A stretch of DNA of 64,000 nt from Pseudomonas putida (GCF_025905425.1 NZ_CP109603.1:5782501-5846500), one strand, 5' to 3'. Counted from the first letter of the stretch, positions 11,288-21,114 are shown. The notes: generated by a model not told the origin, from the sequence alone. A program made the numbers and translations.

Positions 11288-12280
11288 TTACCGATGGTGT
11301 ATGTCGCCAGTCGCCCGCTGGAAATGGCGGACCTGTATCTGGAAACCGTTACGCAAGCCTACGTACAGGCTGTCCCCGGGGACCAGCCCGGCACTATTGG
11401 CCCAACGGGCCAGGTCGTCCTGCTCGAAGCCTAGCCAGAGGTCGCCGCAGGCATCCCGCGCCCACCCCTGGTCATGGCTGCACAGTTCGGTGACCAGCAG
11501 GCTGCCGCCCGCTTTCACCCGTTTGGCCAACAGGCGCAAGGCCAGGGCCGGGTCGCTGAAATGGTGCAGGACCATGTTCAGCACTACGCAGTCGGCTGCC
11601 ACATCCGTTGTATCCAGTGCATCGGCCAACTGCAGGTTCACATTGTCCAGGCCTTCGCGCTGGCAGACTTGGCGGGCCAGCTCGAGCATGGTCGGGCTGT
11701 TGTCCAGCGCGGTGACCGTGCCGAAGCGCCGTGCCAGGTCCGGGAGGAAGCCGCCGTCACCGGGGCCGACCTCCAACGCACTGGCAGCCGGGCCAAAATT
11801 GAGTGTGTCGAGCAACGCCAGCAGGCTTTCGCGGTACTGCGGCAGGCCGGCGATCAGGTCTTGCTGGGCGCGGAATTTTTCTTCCACTCGCTGGAAAAAG
11901 TCCTGGCTGGTGGCTGCGCGACGCTGCTGCACCAGGGCGATACGTGCCTGCACCTCGGGTGGCAAGGTCAGGTCATCGACTTCTTCGAGCAGCGCCGTGT
12001 GCAGGCGCCCGCCCAGGCGCAGGCTGTCGGGCAGGGCGCGGCGATAGAAAATGGCGTTGCCTTCGCGGCGCGTAGCCACTAGCTCGGCCTGGGCCAGCAC
12101 CTTGAGGTGGTGGCTCATGCCGGACTGGCCGATGTCGAAGATCTGCGCCAGTTCCAGCACGCCAAACGAGTCGCTGGCCAGCGCGCGCAAAACATTCAGA
12201 CGCAGCTCGTCACCACTGGCTTTGCACAGGGCGGCCAGTGTGTCGCTTCGCTGAGGGATCGATTGCGCACGGAGGTTCAT
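11288..12280 (-). CDS. ArsR-type regulator fused to a SAM-dependent methyltransferase domain (SahR-like)
   Basis: A 330-residue two-domain protein. Residues 15-100 form an ArsR winged helix: LELAQIFDIGQSGMSHHLKV is the recognition helix region. Residues 145-260 form a class I methyltransferase domain with motif I ALEVGPGDGGFLPDL and the acidic residue in ALDNS. SahR regulators of the methionine cycle in Proteobacteria are, to my knowledge, ArsR-family proteins that respond to SAH, so a SAH-sensing role fits here; I have not proved orthology. It sits 19 bp upstream of metK in the same direction. The start codon has no ribosome site, and the predicted promoter places transcription start within a few bases of ATG, suggesting a leaderless message. 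Confidence 0.85.
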   Translation of the reverse strand: MNLRAQSIPQRSDTLAALCKASGDELRLNVLRALASDSFGVLELAQIFDIGQSGMSHHLKVLAQAELVATRREGNAIFYRRALPDSLRLGGRLHTALLEEVDDLTLPPEVQARIALVQQRRAATSQDFFQRVEEKFRAQQDLIAGLPQYRESLLALLDTLNFGPAASALEVGPGDGGFLPDLARRFGTVTALDNSPTMLELARQVCQREGLDNVNLQLADALDTTDVAADCVVLNMVLHHFSDPALALRLLAKRVKAGGSLLVTELCSHDQGWARDACGDLWLGFEQDDLARWANSAGLVPGDSLYVGLRNGFQIQVRHFQRATGDIHHR

Positions 12281-12288
12281 GGGGCGGC

Positions 12289-12317
12289 AGTCTAGACAGG
12301 CATCGCTGACCCCGCAA
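12289..12317 (-). promoter_or_regulatory. Promoter of the sahR-like/metK operon
   Basis: A -35 TTGCGG (12317-12312), a 17-bp spacer and a -10 TAGACT (12294-12289) point at a start site close to 12281, essentially at the ATG of 12280. This is inferred from hexamer match and spacing only. Confidence 0.55.
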
Positions 12318-12320
12318 GAT

Positions 12321-12344
12321 CAATATCAAAAAGTTTTGATATTG
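12321..12344. promoter_or_regulatory. Perfect palindromic operator, probably for the SahR-like protein
   Basis: CAATATCAAAA, two central bases AG, and TTTTGATATTG give an exact 11+2+11 inverted repeat, AT-rich in a GC-rich region. It ends 3 bp upstream of the putative -35 box (12317). ArsR-family dimers bind this kind of dyad. The position suits autoregulation of the operon. Confidence 0.75.
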
Positions 12345-12350
12345 GCGATG

Positions 12351-12444
12351 AGCTGCAAGCCGCAAGGCTCAAGCTGCAAGAATAGAGCGTTCCGCGTGCG
12401 GGTCTGCTTTCGCTTGCAGCTTAAAGCTTGCCGCTCGCAGCTTT
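12351..12444. repeat. GCTGCAAG-type inverted intergenic repeat
   Basis: AGCTGCAAGCCGCAAGGCTC, then another AAGCTGCAAG, face CTTGCAGCTTAAAGCTTGCCG and CGCAGCTTT across about 40 bp. It forms a long imperfect hairpin between the divergent sahR-like and tktA genes and resembles the short copy at 761-790. Confidence 0.65.
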
Positions 12445-12529
12445 AATGTTTGCCCCCAGCCCCCCCAGTGGGCGAAAATGGCCGCCTTTTTTCGTAATAC
12501 CACTTATTCAAGCCCCCAGGAGATCAGCG

Positions 12530-14527
12530 ATGCCCAGCCGTCGTGAACGTGCCAACGCCATTCGTGCCCTCAGCATGGATGCCGTGCAAAAGGCCAACAG
12601 CGGCCACCCAGGTGCCCCTATGGGCATGGCGGATATCGCCGAAGTGCTTTGGCGCGACTATCTGAAGCACAACCCGAGCAACCCGAGCTTCGCCGACCGT
12701 GACCGCTTCGTGCTGTCCAACGGCCACGGCTCGATGCTGATCTACTCGCTGCTGCACCTGACTGGCTACGATGTCACCATCGACGACCTCAAGTCGTTCC
12801 GCCAGCTGCACAGCCGTACCCCGGGCCACCCGGAGTTCGGCTACACCCCGGGTGTCGAGACCACCACCGGCCCGCTGGGCCAAGGCCTGGCCAACGCCGT
12901 GGGCTTCGCCCTGGCCGAAAAAGTACTGGGCGCCCAGTTCAACCGTGACGGCCACAAAATCGTCGACCACAACACTTATGTGTTCCTCGGCGACGGCTGC
13001 ATGATGGAAGGCATCTCCCACGAAGTCGCCTCGCTGGCCGGCACCCTGGGCCTGAACAAGCTGGTCGCCTTCTATGACGACAACGGCATCTCCATCGACG
13101 GTGAAGTGGAAGGCTGGTTCACCGACGACACGCCGAAGCGTTTCGAGTCGTACAACTGGCTGGTGATCCGTAACGTCGATGGCCACGACGCTGAAGAAAT
13201 CCGCACCGCCATCGAGACTGCCCGTAAGAGCGATCGCCCGACCCTGATCTGCTGCAAGACCATCATCGGTTTCGGTTCGCCGAACAAGCAGGGCAAGGAA
13301 GACTGCCACGGCGCTCCGCTGGGCAACGACGAAATCGCCCTGGCCCGCAAGGAACTGAACTGGAACCACGGTCCGTTCGAAGTGCCTGCCGACATCTACG
13401 CCGAGTGGGATGCCAAAGAAGCCGGTGCCAAGGCCGAAGCCGCGTGGAACAAGCGTTTCGACGCCTACGCCGCTGCCTTCCCAGAGCTGGCCGGCGAGCT
13501 CAAGCGCCGTCTGAGCGGCGAACTGCCGGCCGACTTCGCGGAAAAAGCCGCTGCCTACATCGCTGAAGTCGCTGCCAAAGGCGAAACCATCGCCAGCCGC
13601 AAAGCCAGCCAGAACGCCCTGAACGCCTTCGGCCCACTGCTGCCAGAGTTGCTCGGCGGCTCGGCTGACCTGGCCGGTTCCAACCTGACCCTGTGGAAAG
13701 GTTGCAAGGGCGTCAGCCATGAAGATGCCAACGGCAACTACATGTACTACGGCGTGCGCGAGTTTGGCATGACCGCGATCATGAACGGCGTCGCCCTGCA
13801 TGGCGGCCTGGTGCCTTACGGCGCGACCTTCCTGATGTTCATGGAATACGCCCGCAACGCCGTGCGCATGTCTGCACTGATGAAGCAGCGCGTGATCCAC
13901 GTTTACACCCACGATTCCATCGGCCTGGGTGAAGATGGCCCGACTCACCAGCCGATCGAGCAGCTGAGCAGCCTGCGCAGCACGCCGAACCTGGACACCT
14001 GGCGTCCAGCCGATGCGGTGGAATCCGCCGTGTCCTGGAAGCACGCCCTGGAGCGCAAGGACGGCCCATCGGCGCTGATCTTCTCGCGTCAGAACCTGCA
14101 GCATCAGGACCGTGACGCCCAGCAGATCGCCGACATCGCCCGTGGCGGTTACGTGCTCAAAGACTGCGCCGGCGAGCCTGAGCTGATCCTGATCGCCACC
14201 GGTTCCGAAGTGGGCCTGGCCGTTCAGGCGTTCGACAAACTGACCGAACAAGGCCGCAAGGTGCGCGTTGTGTCGATGCCGAGCACCAGCGTATTCGACG
14301 CCCAGGACGCAAGCTACAAGCAGTCCGTACTGCCGCTGCAAGTCGGTGCGCGCATCGCCATCGAAGCCGCCCATGCCGACTTCTGGTACAAGTACGTCGG
14401 CCTGGAAGGTCGTATCATCGGCATGACCACCTATGGTGAGTCGGCCCCGGCCTCTGCACTGTTCGAAGAGTTCGGCTTCACCCTGGAGAACATCCTGGGT
14501 ACTGCCGAAGAGCTGCTGGAAGACTGA
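12530..14527 (+). CDS. tktA: Transketolase
   Basis: Thiamine diphosphate enzyme that moves two-carbon units between sugar phosphates in the pentose phosphate pathway. The 665-residue product shows the N-terminal [18 protein letters not shown], the TPP/metal motif [18 protein letters not shown] near 155, the pyrimidine domain with [19 protein letters not shown] near 410, and the C-terminal domain. CAGGAGATCAGCG directly before ATG 12530 is a strong ribosome site; a longer frame from 12428 has none. It heads a same-strand run epd, pgk, fba that joins erythrose-4-phosphate and lower glycolysis. Confidence 0.98.
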   Translation: MPSRRERANAIRALSMDAVQKANSGHPGAPMGMADIAEVLWRDYLKHNPSNPSFADRDRFVLSNGHGSMLIYSLLHLTGYDVTIDDLKSFRQLHSRTPGHPEFGYTPGVETTTGPLGQGLANAVGFALAEKVLGAQFNRDGHKIVDHNTYVFLGDGCMMEGISHEVASLAGTLGLNKLVAFYDDNGISIDGEVEGWFTDDTPKRFESYNWLVIRNVDGHDAEEIRTAIETARKSDRPTLICCKTIIGFGSPNKQGKEDCHGAPLGNDEIALARKELNWNHGPFEVPADIYAEWDAKEAGAKAEAAWNKRFDAYAAAFPELAGELKRRLSGELPADFAEKAAAYIAEVAAKGETIASRKASQNALNAFGPLLPELLGGSADLAGSNLTLWKGCKGVSHEDANGNYMYYGVREFGMTAIMNGVALHGGLVPYGATFLMFMEYARNAVRMSALMKQRVIHVYTHDSIGLGEDGPTHQPIEQLSSLRSTPNLDTWRPADAVESAVSWKHALERKDGPSALIFSRQNLQHQDRDAQQIADIARGGYVLKDCAGEPELILIATGSEVGLAVQAFDKLTEQGRKVRVVSMPSTSVFDAQDASYKQSVLPLQVGARIAIEAAHADFWYKYVGLEGRIIGMTTYGESAPASALFEEFGFTLENILGTAEELLED

Positions 14528-14556
14528 TACAGGCAAAGTGAGGGCTGCTGGCCCTC

Positions 14557-14631
14557 ATTCGCGGCACAAGGCCGCTCCCACAGGATCTGCAGAGTCGCAG
14601 TACCCTGTGGGAGCGGCCTTGTGCCGCGAAT
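14557..14631. repeat. REP pair, CGGCACAAGGCCG variant
   Basis: ATTCGCGGCACAAGGCCGCT (then CCCACAGG) and its exact inverted copy lie around an 18-bp loop between tktA and epd. It differs from the GGGCAAGCCC core of the other REP pairs in this window, so at least two REP variants coexist. Confidence 0.88.
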
Positions 14632-14678
14632 GGGCCGCATGGCGGCCCCGTTCAACCGCCGGAGTTCAAGAGCTACCT

Positions 14679-15740
14679 ATGCCCCACCCGCGTCCCTACA
14701 AAGTTGCACTCAACGGTTATGGCCGCATCGGCCGCTGTGTCCTGCGCGCGTTGTTCGAGCGGGGGGCAAAGGCCGGTTTCGAGATTGTCGCGCTGAACGA
14801 CCTGGCCGATCAGGCCAGCCTCGAGTACCTGACACGCTTCGACTCCACCCACGGGCGTTTCCCCGGTGAGGTGAGGGTCGATGGCGATTGTCTGCATATC
14901 AATGGCGACTGCGTGAAGGTGTTGCGCAGTGCCACGCCCGAAGGCATCGACTGGGCCGCCCTGGACATCGACCTGGTGCTGGAGTGCTCCGGCGCCTACA
15001 ACACCCGTGTCGACGGCCAGCGCTTCCTCGATGCCGGTGCGCCACGGGTGCTGTTCTCGCAACCCATGGCCAGCGAGGCGGACGTGGACGCCACGGTGGT
15101 CTACGGCATCAACCAGGCGTGCCTGACCGGCAGCGAGCGGCTGGTGTCCAACGCGTCGTGCACCACCAACTGCGGCGTGCCGCTGTTGCGTGTGCTGGAC
15201 CAGGCGTTCGGCATCGAATACGTGCAGATCACCACCATCCACTCGGCGATGAACGACCAGCCGGTGATCGACGCTTACCACCACGAAGACCTGCGCCGCA
15301 CGCGTTCTGCGTTCCAGTCGGTGATCCCGGTGTCCACGGGGCTGGCGCGCGGCATTGAGCGGCTGCTGCCGGAACTTGCCGGGCGAATCCAGGCCAAAGC
15401 GGTACGCGTGCCGACCGTCAACGTCTCGTGCCTGGACATCACCCTGCAGACCGCCCGCGACACCAGCGCCGCCGAGGTCAACCGGGTGCTGCGCGAGGCA
15501 GCCCTGGAGGGCCCGCTCAAAGGATTGCTGGCCTATACCGAGCTGCCTCACGCCAGCTGTGATTTCAACCACGACCCGCATTCGGCCATCGTCGATGCCA
15601 GCCAGACCCGTGTTTCCGGCCCCCGCCTGGTGAACCTGCTGGCTTGGTTCGACAACGAATGGGGGTTTGCCAACCGTATGCTCGACGTTGCCGAACACTA
15701 TCTGCACGTCGTTCAACCAACCCGCAACAAACAGCCCTAA
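14679..15740 (+). CDS. epd: D-erythrose-4-phosphate dehydrogenase
   Basis: NAD-dependent oxidation of erythrose 4-phosphate to 4-phosphoerythronate, the first step of the DXP-dependent pyridoxal phosphate branch. The 353-residue product has the GAPDH fold: NGYGRIGRCVLRALFERG at 12-29 (NAD site), and SNASCTTNC with the catalytic Cys near 157, plus the distant His in TTIHSAMNDQ. Epd rather than glycolytic GAPDH is chosen from its length, its HSAMNDQPVIDAYHHEDLR segment and the tktA-epd-pgk-fba context known from many gammaproteobacteria. It is followed 12 bp later by pgk, so they are cotranscribed. Confidence 0.93.
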   Translation: MPHPRPYKVALNGYGRIGRCVLRALFERGAKAGFEIVALNDLADQASLEYLTRFDSTHGRFPGEVRVDGDCLHINGDCVKVLRSATPEGIDWAALDIDLVLECSGAYNTRVDGQRFLDAGAPRVLFSQPMASEADVDATVVYGINQACLTGSERLVSNASCTTNCGVPLLRVLDQAFGIEYVQITTIHSAMNDQPVIDAYHHEDLRRTRSAFQSVIPVSTGLARGIERLLPELAGRIQAKAVRVPTVNVSCLDITLQTARDTSAAEVNRVLREAALEGPLKGLLAYTELPHASCDFNHDPHSAIVDASQTRVSGPRLVNLLAWFDNEWGFANRMLDVAEHYLHVVQPTRNKQP

Positions 15741-15752
15741 AGGACTGCATTC

Positions 15753-16916
15753 ATGACCGTGTTGAAGATGACCGACCTCGACCTGCAAGGTAAACGCGTA
15801 CTGATCCGCGAAGACCTCAACGTGCCTGTAAAGGACGGTGTGGTAGCCAGCGACGCGCGTATCCTGGCAGCGCTGCCGACCATCAAGCTGGCCCTGGAGA
15901 AGGGTGCGGCGGTAATGGTCTGCTCGCACCTGGGCCGCCCGACCGAAGGTGAGTTCTCGGCCGAGAACAGCCTCAAGCCGGTCGCCGAGTACCTGAGCAA
16001 GGCCCTGGGCCGTGACGTGCCGCTGATCGCCGACTACCTGGACGGTGTCGAGGTCAAGGCCGGTGACCTGGTGCTGTTCGAGAACGTGCGCTTCAACAAG
16101 GGCGAGAAAAAGAACGCCGACGAGCTGGCGCACAAATACGCGGCCCTGTGCGACGTGTTCGTGATGGACGCTTTCGGTACCGCCCACCGCGCCGAGGGTT
16201 CGACCCATGGCGTTGCCAAGTTCGCCAAGGTGGCTGCTGCAGGCCCACTGCTGGCTGCCGAGCTGGATGCCCTGGGCAAGGCGCTGAAAGCCCCGGCCAA
16301 GCCGATGGCGGCCATCGTCGCCGGCTCCAAGGTGTCGACCAAGCTCGACGTGCTGAACAGCCTGAGCGCTGTCTGCGACCTGCTGATCGTCGGGGGCGGT
16401 ATCGCCAACACCTTCCTGGCAGCTGCCGGTCATCCGGTCGGCAAGTCGCTGTACGAGCCGGACCTGGTCGACACCGCCAAGGCCATCGCCGCCAAGGTCA
16501 ATGTACCGCTGCCGGTTGACGTGGTAGTCGCCAAGGAATTCGCCGAAAGCGCCGAAGCGACCGTCAAGGCCATTGCCGACGTCGCCGCCGACGACATGAT
16601 TCTGGACATCGGCCCACAAACCGCAGCCAACTTCGCCGAGTTGCTGAAGTCGTCACAGACCATCCTGTGGAACGGCCCGGTTGGCGTGTTCGAGTTCGAC
16701 CAGTTCGGCAACGGCACCCAGGTTCTGGCCAAGGCTATCGCCGAAAGCCCTGCGTTCTCTATCGCCGGTGGCGGTGACACCCTGGCGGCAATCGACAAAT
16801 ATGGCGTTGGCGCCGATATCTCCTACATTTCTACCGGTGGTGGCGCCTTCCTCGAGTTCGTCGAGGGTAAGGTTCTGCCGGCTGTGGCAATCCTGGAAGA
16901 GCGGGCCAAGGCCTGA
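15753..16916 (+). CDS. pgk: Phosphoglycerate kinase
   Basis: Transfers phosphate between 1,3-bisphosphoglycerate and ADP. The 387-residue product shows [15 protein letters not shown] at 15-29 (substrate Arg/Asp), [10 protein letters not shown] near 62, [13 protein letters not shown] near 148, KVSTKLDVL near 195 and the nucleotide loop with [13 protein letters not shown] near 345. The start has AAGGACTGC upstream. Its stop codon overlaps an ATG of the next, possibly longer form of the downstream lipoprotein frame. Part of the tktA-fba run. Confidence 0.98.
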   Translation: MTVLKMTDLDLQGKRVLIREDLNVPVKDGVVASDARILAALPTIKLALEKGAAVMVCSHLGRPTEGEFSAENSLKPVAEYLSKALGRDVPLIADYLDGVEVKAGDLVLFENVRFNKGEKKNADELAHKYAALCDVFVMDAFGTAHRAEGSTHGVAKFAKVAAAGPLLAAELDALGKALKAPAKPMAAIVAGSKVSTKLDVLNSLSAVCDLLIVGGGIANTFLAAAGHPVGKSLYEPDLVDTAKAIAAKVNVPLPVDVVVAKEFAESAEATVKAIADVAADDMILDIGPQTAANFAELLKSSQTILWNGPVGVFEFDQFGNGTQVLAKAIAESPAFSIAGGGDTLAAIDKYGVGADISYISTGGGAFLEFVEGKVLPAVAILEERAKA

Positions 16917-16948
16917 TGACGTTGGCGCTTGGCAAAGGGAGCGACCTG

Positions 16949-17167
16949 ATGGTCAAGCAATTGCCTGTGATGATCCTGGTCGGCCTGCTGAGCGCCTGCT
17001 CCGGCAGCCCGTCTTCGGACGCAACCGCGTCGCGCTTGCCCAAGGGCGGCTGCTACCAGTCCGAGTGGCAGGCCGAGACCGTGCCGGTCATCAACAAGCG
17101 CCTGGGCCCGGATGGCCTGGAAAAGTATGACGAAGATCACCAGCACAAGGCGCCTGGCTGCCCCTGA
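16949..17167 (+). CDS. Small predicted lipoprotein (72 aa)
   Basis: Not recognised. Residues 1-17 form a lipoprotein signal (MVKQLPVMILVGLLSAC) with lipobox LSAC. The mature part is about 55 residues, with two more Cys (GGCYQSEW, APGCP) that may pair, and a charged segment RLGPDGLEKYDEDHQHK. AAAGGGAGC precedes ATG 16949; an in-frame ATG at 16916 overlapping the pgk stop would destroy the signal peptide and is less likely. It lies between pgk and another small lipoprotein gene. Confidence 0.7.
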   Translation: MVKQLPVMILVGLLSACSGSPSSDATASRLPKGGCYQSEWQAETVPVINKRLGPDGLEKYDEDHQHKAPGCP

Positions 17168-17241
17168 TCGGGGCCCTTCATCGGGCTTTGCCCGGTGCAG
17201 GCAACCAAGTGGCGACTGTGTGGTCATCTAGAGGATATTCA

Positions 17242-17571
17242 ATGAAAGCGCTTATGGCCGTAGCGGCCCTGGCGACACTGGCAGGATGCTCACTGCTGCA
17301 GCCGGCGCAACCCGCCCCGGCAGATGTTTGGACCCGTTGGGTCTGTGACACCCAGACCGAAGTGCTGTGGCGCTTCGCTGATGCACAATTCGAAGCGGTC
17401 GACGTGCGCCTCGGTGGCGGCGACCAGGTCTACCGGCTCAAGTCCGAGCCGGGCGCCTCAGGCGATTTGTACAGCGATGGCGTGCTGGCTTTCCACACCA
17501 AGGGCGATGAAGGCCTGGTGTATTGGGTGGCAACCAACGATCTGATTGGGCGGGGCTGCAAGGCACCGTGA
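17242..17571 (+). CDS. MliC-like (C-type lysozyme inhibitor domain) lipoprotein
   Basis: A 109-residue lipoprotein. [17 protein letters not shown] is the signal with lipobox LAGC. The mature part [13 protein letters not shown], then a beta-rich stretch with [17 protein letters not shown] and a final Cys in GRGCKAP, follows the pattern of the MliC fold, with two conserved Cys joining the ends. Members inhibit animal lysozyme from the outer membrane. Whether this one inhibits lysozyme is inference; the domain is short and divergent. Ribosome site GAGGATATTCA. Located directly upstream of fba. Confidence 0.72.
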   Translation: MKALMAVAALATLAGCSLLQPAQPAPADVWTRWVCDTQTEVLWRFADAQFEAVDVRLGGGDQVYRLKSEPGASGDLYSDGVLAFHTKGDEGLVYWVATNDLIGRGCKAP

Positions 17572-17671
17572 CTGGCCGGGCCGCCAAGGTGGCCCACACT
17601 ACTTGAACAGCAACCGCCCCTGCGGCAGGCTTGCACGAAACAAACGACGCTTGTCGGGAGAGAGATACACA

Positions 17672-18736
17672 ATGGCACTCATTAGCATGCGCCAGATGCT
17701 GGACCACGCCGCCGAGTTCGGTTACGGCGTACCAGCTTTCAACGTCAACAACCTCGAGCAAATGCGCGCAATCATGGAGGCCGCCGACAAGACCGACTCT
17801 CCGGTTATCGTCCAGGCTTCGGCCGGTGCCCGCAAATACGCCGGCGCGCCCTTCCTGCGCCACCTGATCCTGGCCGCCATCGAAGAATTCCCGCACATCC
17901 CGGTGTGCATGCACCAGGACCACGGCACCAGCCCTGACGTCTGCCAGCGTTCGATCCAGCTGGGCTTCAGCTCGGTGATGATGGACGGCTCGCTGGGCGA
18001 AGACGGCAAGACCCCGACCGACTACGACTACAACGTCCGCGTTACCCAGCAGACCGTTGCCATGGCACACGCCTGTGGCGTTTCGGTAGAAGGCGAGCTG
18101 GGCTGCCTGGGTTCGCTGGAAACTGGCATGGCCGGTGAAGAAGACGGTATCGGCGCCGAAGGCGTGCTGGATCACAGCCAGATGCTGACCGACCCGGAAG
18201 AAGCGGCCGACTTCGTCAAGAAGACCCAGGTCGATGCCCTGGCCATCGCCATCGGCACCAGCCACGGTGCGTACAAGTTCACCAAGCCACCTACCGGTGA
18301 CGTGCTGGCGATCGACCGCATCAAGGAAATCCACAAGCGCATCCCCAACACCCACCTGGTCATGCACGGTTCGTCTTCGGTACCGCAAGAGTGGCTGGCG
18401 ATCATCAACCAGTACGGCGGCGACATCAAAGAAACCTACGGTGTACCGGTTGAAGAGATCGTCGAAGGCATCAAGCACGGCGTGCGCAAGGTCAACATCG
18501 ACACCGACCTGCGCCTGGCGTCCACCGGTGCCATGCGTCGCCTGATGGCGCAGAACCCAAGCGAGTTCGACCCGCGTAAGTTCTTCGGTGAAACCGTAAA
18601 AGCCATGCGTGACGTGTGCATCGCTCGTTACGAAGCGTTCGGCACCGCCGGCAATGCTTCCAAGATCAAGCCGATCTCCCTGGAAGGCATGTACCAGCGT
18701 TACCTGAAAGGTGAGTTGGCCGCCAAGGTCAACTGA
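17672..18736 (+). CDS. fba: Class II fructose-1,6-bisphosphate aldolase
   Basis: Zinc-dependent aldol cleavage of fructose 1,6-bisphosphate, mainly gluconeogenic in pseudomonads, which lack phosphofructokinase. The 354-residue product has the zinc-site [11 protein letters not shown] near 80-90, [20 protein letters not shown] near 105, the glycine-rich GTSHGAYKF near 205 and [11 protein letters not shown] near 230. GGGAGAGAGATACACA precedes ATG 17672. It closes the tktA-epd-pgk run and is followed by a strong intrinsic terminator. Confidence 0.97.
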   Translation: MALISMRQMLDHAAEFGYGVPAFNVNNLEQMRAIMEAADKTDSPVIVQASAGARKYAGAPFLRHLILAAIEEFPHIPVCMHQDHGTSPDVCQRSIQLGFSSVMMDGSLGEDGKTPTDYDYNVRVTQQTVAMAHACGVSVEGELGCLGSLETGMAGEEDGIGAEGVLDHSQMLTDPEEAADFVKKTQVDALAIAIGTSHGAYKFTKPPTGDVLAIDRIKEIHKRIPNTHLVMHGSSSVPQEWLAIINQYGGDIKETYGVPVEEIVEGIKHGVRKVNIDTDLRLASTGAMRRLMAQNPSEFDPRKFFGETVKAMRDVCIARYEAFGTAGNASKIKPISLEGMYQRYLKGELAAKVN

Positions 18737-18752
18737 TCCCCAGGTCGCCCTG

Positions 18753-18781
18753 AAAAACCCGCAGAAATGCGGGTTTTTTTT
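18753..18781 (+). terminator. Rho-independent terminator of fba
   Basis: CCCGCA-gaa-TGCGGG stem flanked by A5 and followed by T8, 17 nt past the fba stop. It ends the glycolytic run. Confidence 0.93.
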
Positions 18782-18949
18782 GCCTGCGAAAACGCCGGCA
18801 GATATTCGCGGCAGAGCAACCGTTAGTCGGCTACCGTACAGTTTAGGCACTGATAGCGTTCTGATTGCATTGCGTGTTACAGACTCGGGTCTAGAGTACT
18901 TATCGGATCCAACCGCAATTTGAAGTCGGTCACAAAATAGAGAAGCAGC

Positions 18950-21076
18950 ATGGATGGCGCTCACCTTCAACCTCAGCCACTGGATGGCAGCTCGGTGCTA
19001 CTGGTGGTAGACGATTACCCCGAGAACCTCATCAGCATGCGGGCCTTGCTGGCCCGGCAGGATTGGCAAGTATTGACTGCAAGTTCAGGGATGGAAGCCC
19101 TGAGTGCCTTGCTCGAACACGACGTCGACCTGGTCTTGCTGGATGTACAAATGCCGGAGATGGACGGCTTTGAAGTCGCCCGGCTGATGCGTGGCAGCCA
19201 GCGTACGCGGCTGACCCCGATCATTTTCCTCACCGCCAACGAGCAGTCCGAGGCCGCTGTGCTCAAGGGCTACGCCAGTGGCGCGGTGGACTACATGTTC
19301 AAGCCGTTCGACCCGCAGATTCTCAAGCCCAAGGTCCAGGCGCTGCTCGACCAGCAGCGTAACCGGCGCATGCTGCAACGCCTGAGCCGCGAGCTGGAAG
19401 CCGCCAGGGCATTCAATGCCTCGATCCTGGAGAACGCCGCCGAAGGCATTCTTGTGGTGAATGCCGCAGGCACCATCAGTTTTGCCAACCCGGCCATCTC
19501 AAGGTTGCTGGCCGCCCCGGTCGAGCAATTGCAGGGTGCCCAGTTGCTTGACCTGGTGCAGTTGGCCAATGCCGATCTGTGGAACGAGTCGGACTTCTAC
19601 CGGGCCTACCTGGGGCGGCAGATTTTTCGTGTGCACGATGCCCAGCTGCGCACCCTGGGCGGCGAACTGGTGCCGGTGGCGCTGTCCTGTGCCCCGTTGC
19701 CGTCCGATCAGCAGGCGATGGTGGTGACGGTGCTGGACATGTCGGTGGTGCGCAACCTGCACCAGCAGCTTGAGTATCAGGCGGTGACCGACCCACTGAC
19801 CGGCCTGCTCAACCGTCGGGGTTTCTATCAGTCCGCAGAGGGCGTACTGCTGCGCAACGAGCGCTCGGACAAGGCGCAGGCGCTGATGTACATGGACCTT
19901 GATGGCTTCAAGCGGATCAATGACTCGCTGGGCCATGAAGCGGGCGATCGCGTCCTGCGCTGGGTTGCCGAACAGCTCAAGGACTGTCTGGGAAACGAGG
20001 CTTTGCTGGCCCGGATGGGCGGCGATGAGTTCACGGCGTTGTTCGACAGCTTGCCCTACCCCGAGCAGGCCGGGCGTTACGCCGAGCGATTGCTCGAGCG
20101 CATCGCGATCAGCCAGCAAATCGACGGGCTGGATGTGTGCCTGGGGGTCAGCATTGGCATCGCCACCTACCCTGAGTGCGGCGCCACCGTCGAAGGCCTG
20201 CTGCGCGCGGCCGATGCGGCGATGTATGCGGCCAAGCAGGCCGGGCGCCAGCAGTACCGTTTCTACGACCAGGAACTCAACGGCCGCGCGCGCTCACGGT
20301 TGATGCTCGAAGACAGCGTACGTGCCGCCATCGAACAGCAGGATTTCAGCCTGGTGTATCAGCCCCAGGTGGGTTTTGCCGACGGCCACCTGCGCGGTTT
20401 CGAGGCGTTGCTGCGCTGGCAGCACCCCAGTGTCGGCGATGTGCCGCCTGGGCTGTTCATCCCTTTGCTTGAGGAAGCCCGGCTGATCAACCGCCTGGCC
20501 AGCTGGATCTACCGCCAGGGCGCGGCCCAGCGCCAGGCCTGGTGCGACCGTTTCGCCCAGGATCTGGTGCTGGGCATCAGCCTGAGCCGTGCCCAGTTCG
20601 TCATGCCGGGGCTGGTCGAGGAGCTGCAGCGGGTGATCCAGGATTACCAGCTGAACCCGGCGCAACTTGAAGTCGAGGTGGCGGAGATGTCGTTGATGTA
20701 CAACATCGACGCAGCGGTGAAGCAGATACACCGCCTGCGCGAACTGGGCGTGCGGGTGGCGCTAGATGATTTTGGCGCGGGTGACTGTTCGCTGCGCATG
20801 CTGCGTGACTTGCCGATCGACACCCTCAAGCTTGACCGGCACCTGGTCGCACGCCTGCCGGACTCTACGGTGGATGCCGCGCTGGTGCGCAGCGTGATCG
20901 GCTTGTGCGCCGACTACCGCATCACGGTGATCGCCGAGGGCGTGGAAACCCAGGCCCAAGCTGCGTGGCTCAAGGCAAACGGTTGCGCCTATGTGCAGGG
21001 TTTTTTGGTGGCGCACCCCATGACTGCGGCCGATGCCAGTGGCTTTCCGGCGATTTTCTCCTGGCCCCGGCCATGA
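18950..21076 (+). CDS. cfcR: REC-PAS-GGDEF-EAL response regulator (CfcR-like)
   Basis: c-di-GMP signalling protein of 708 residues. Residues 15-130: receiver domain, phospho-acceptor Asp 65 in LVLLDVQMP and Lys 118 in FKPF. Residues 150-270: PAS domain. Residues 275-440: GGDEF domain with intact GGDEF at 357-361 but without the upstream RxxD inhibitory site. Residues 450-695: EAL domain with EAL at 485-487 and DDFG at 606-609, but Ser 544 where active phosphodiesterases carry a metal-binding Asn. Architecture and position downstream of fba match CfcR of P. putida, a stationary-phase c-di-GMP synthase promoting biofilm. It stands alone behind its own upstream region, with no adjacent histidine kinase. 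Confidence 0.88.
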   Translation: MDGAHLQPQPLDGSSVLLVVDDYPENLISMRALLARQDWQVLTASSGMEALSALLEHDVDLVLLDVQMPEMDGFEVARLMRGSQRTRLTPIIFLTANEQSEAAVLKGYASGAVDYMFKPFDPQILKPKVQALLDQQRNRRMLQRLSRELEAARAFNASILENAAEGILVVNAAGTISFANPAISRLLAAPVEQLQGAQLLDLVQLANADLWNESDFYRAYLGRQIFRVHDAQLRTLGGELVPVALSCAPLPSDQQAMVVTVLDMSVVRNLHQQLEYQAVTDPLTGLLNRRGFYQSAEGVLLRNERSDKAQALMYMDLDGFKRINDSLGHEAGDRVLRWVAEQLKDCLGNEALLARMGGDEFTALFDSLPYPEQAGRYAERLLERIAISQQIDGLDVCLGVSIGIATYPECGATVEGLLRAADAAMYAAKQAGRQQYRFYDQELNGRARSRLMLEDSVRAAIEQQDFSLVYQPQVGFADGHLRGFEALLRWQHPSVGDVPPGLFIPLLEEARLINRLASWIYRQGAAQRQAWCDRFAQDLVLGISLSRAQFVMPGLVEELQRVIQDYQLNPAQLEVEVAEMSLMYNIDAAVKQIHRLRELGVRVALDDFGAGDCSLRMLRDLPIDTLKLDRHLVARLPDSTVDAALVRSVIGLCADYRITVIAEGVETQAQAAWLKANGCAYVQGFLVAHPMTAADASGFPAIFSWPRP

Positions 21077-21114
21077 TTGGCTAGAATCGCCCTTCGCCAT
21101 GCCGAAGCAGTGCC

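Noticed and set aside
12524..14536. Long open frame on the strand opposite to tktA (about 670 codons)
   Set aside because: It mirrors transketolase codon by codon in a high-GC gene; low-complexity composition, no family motifs.
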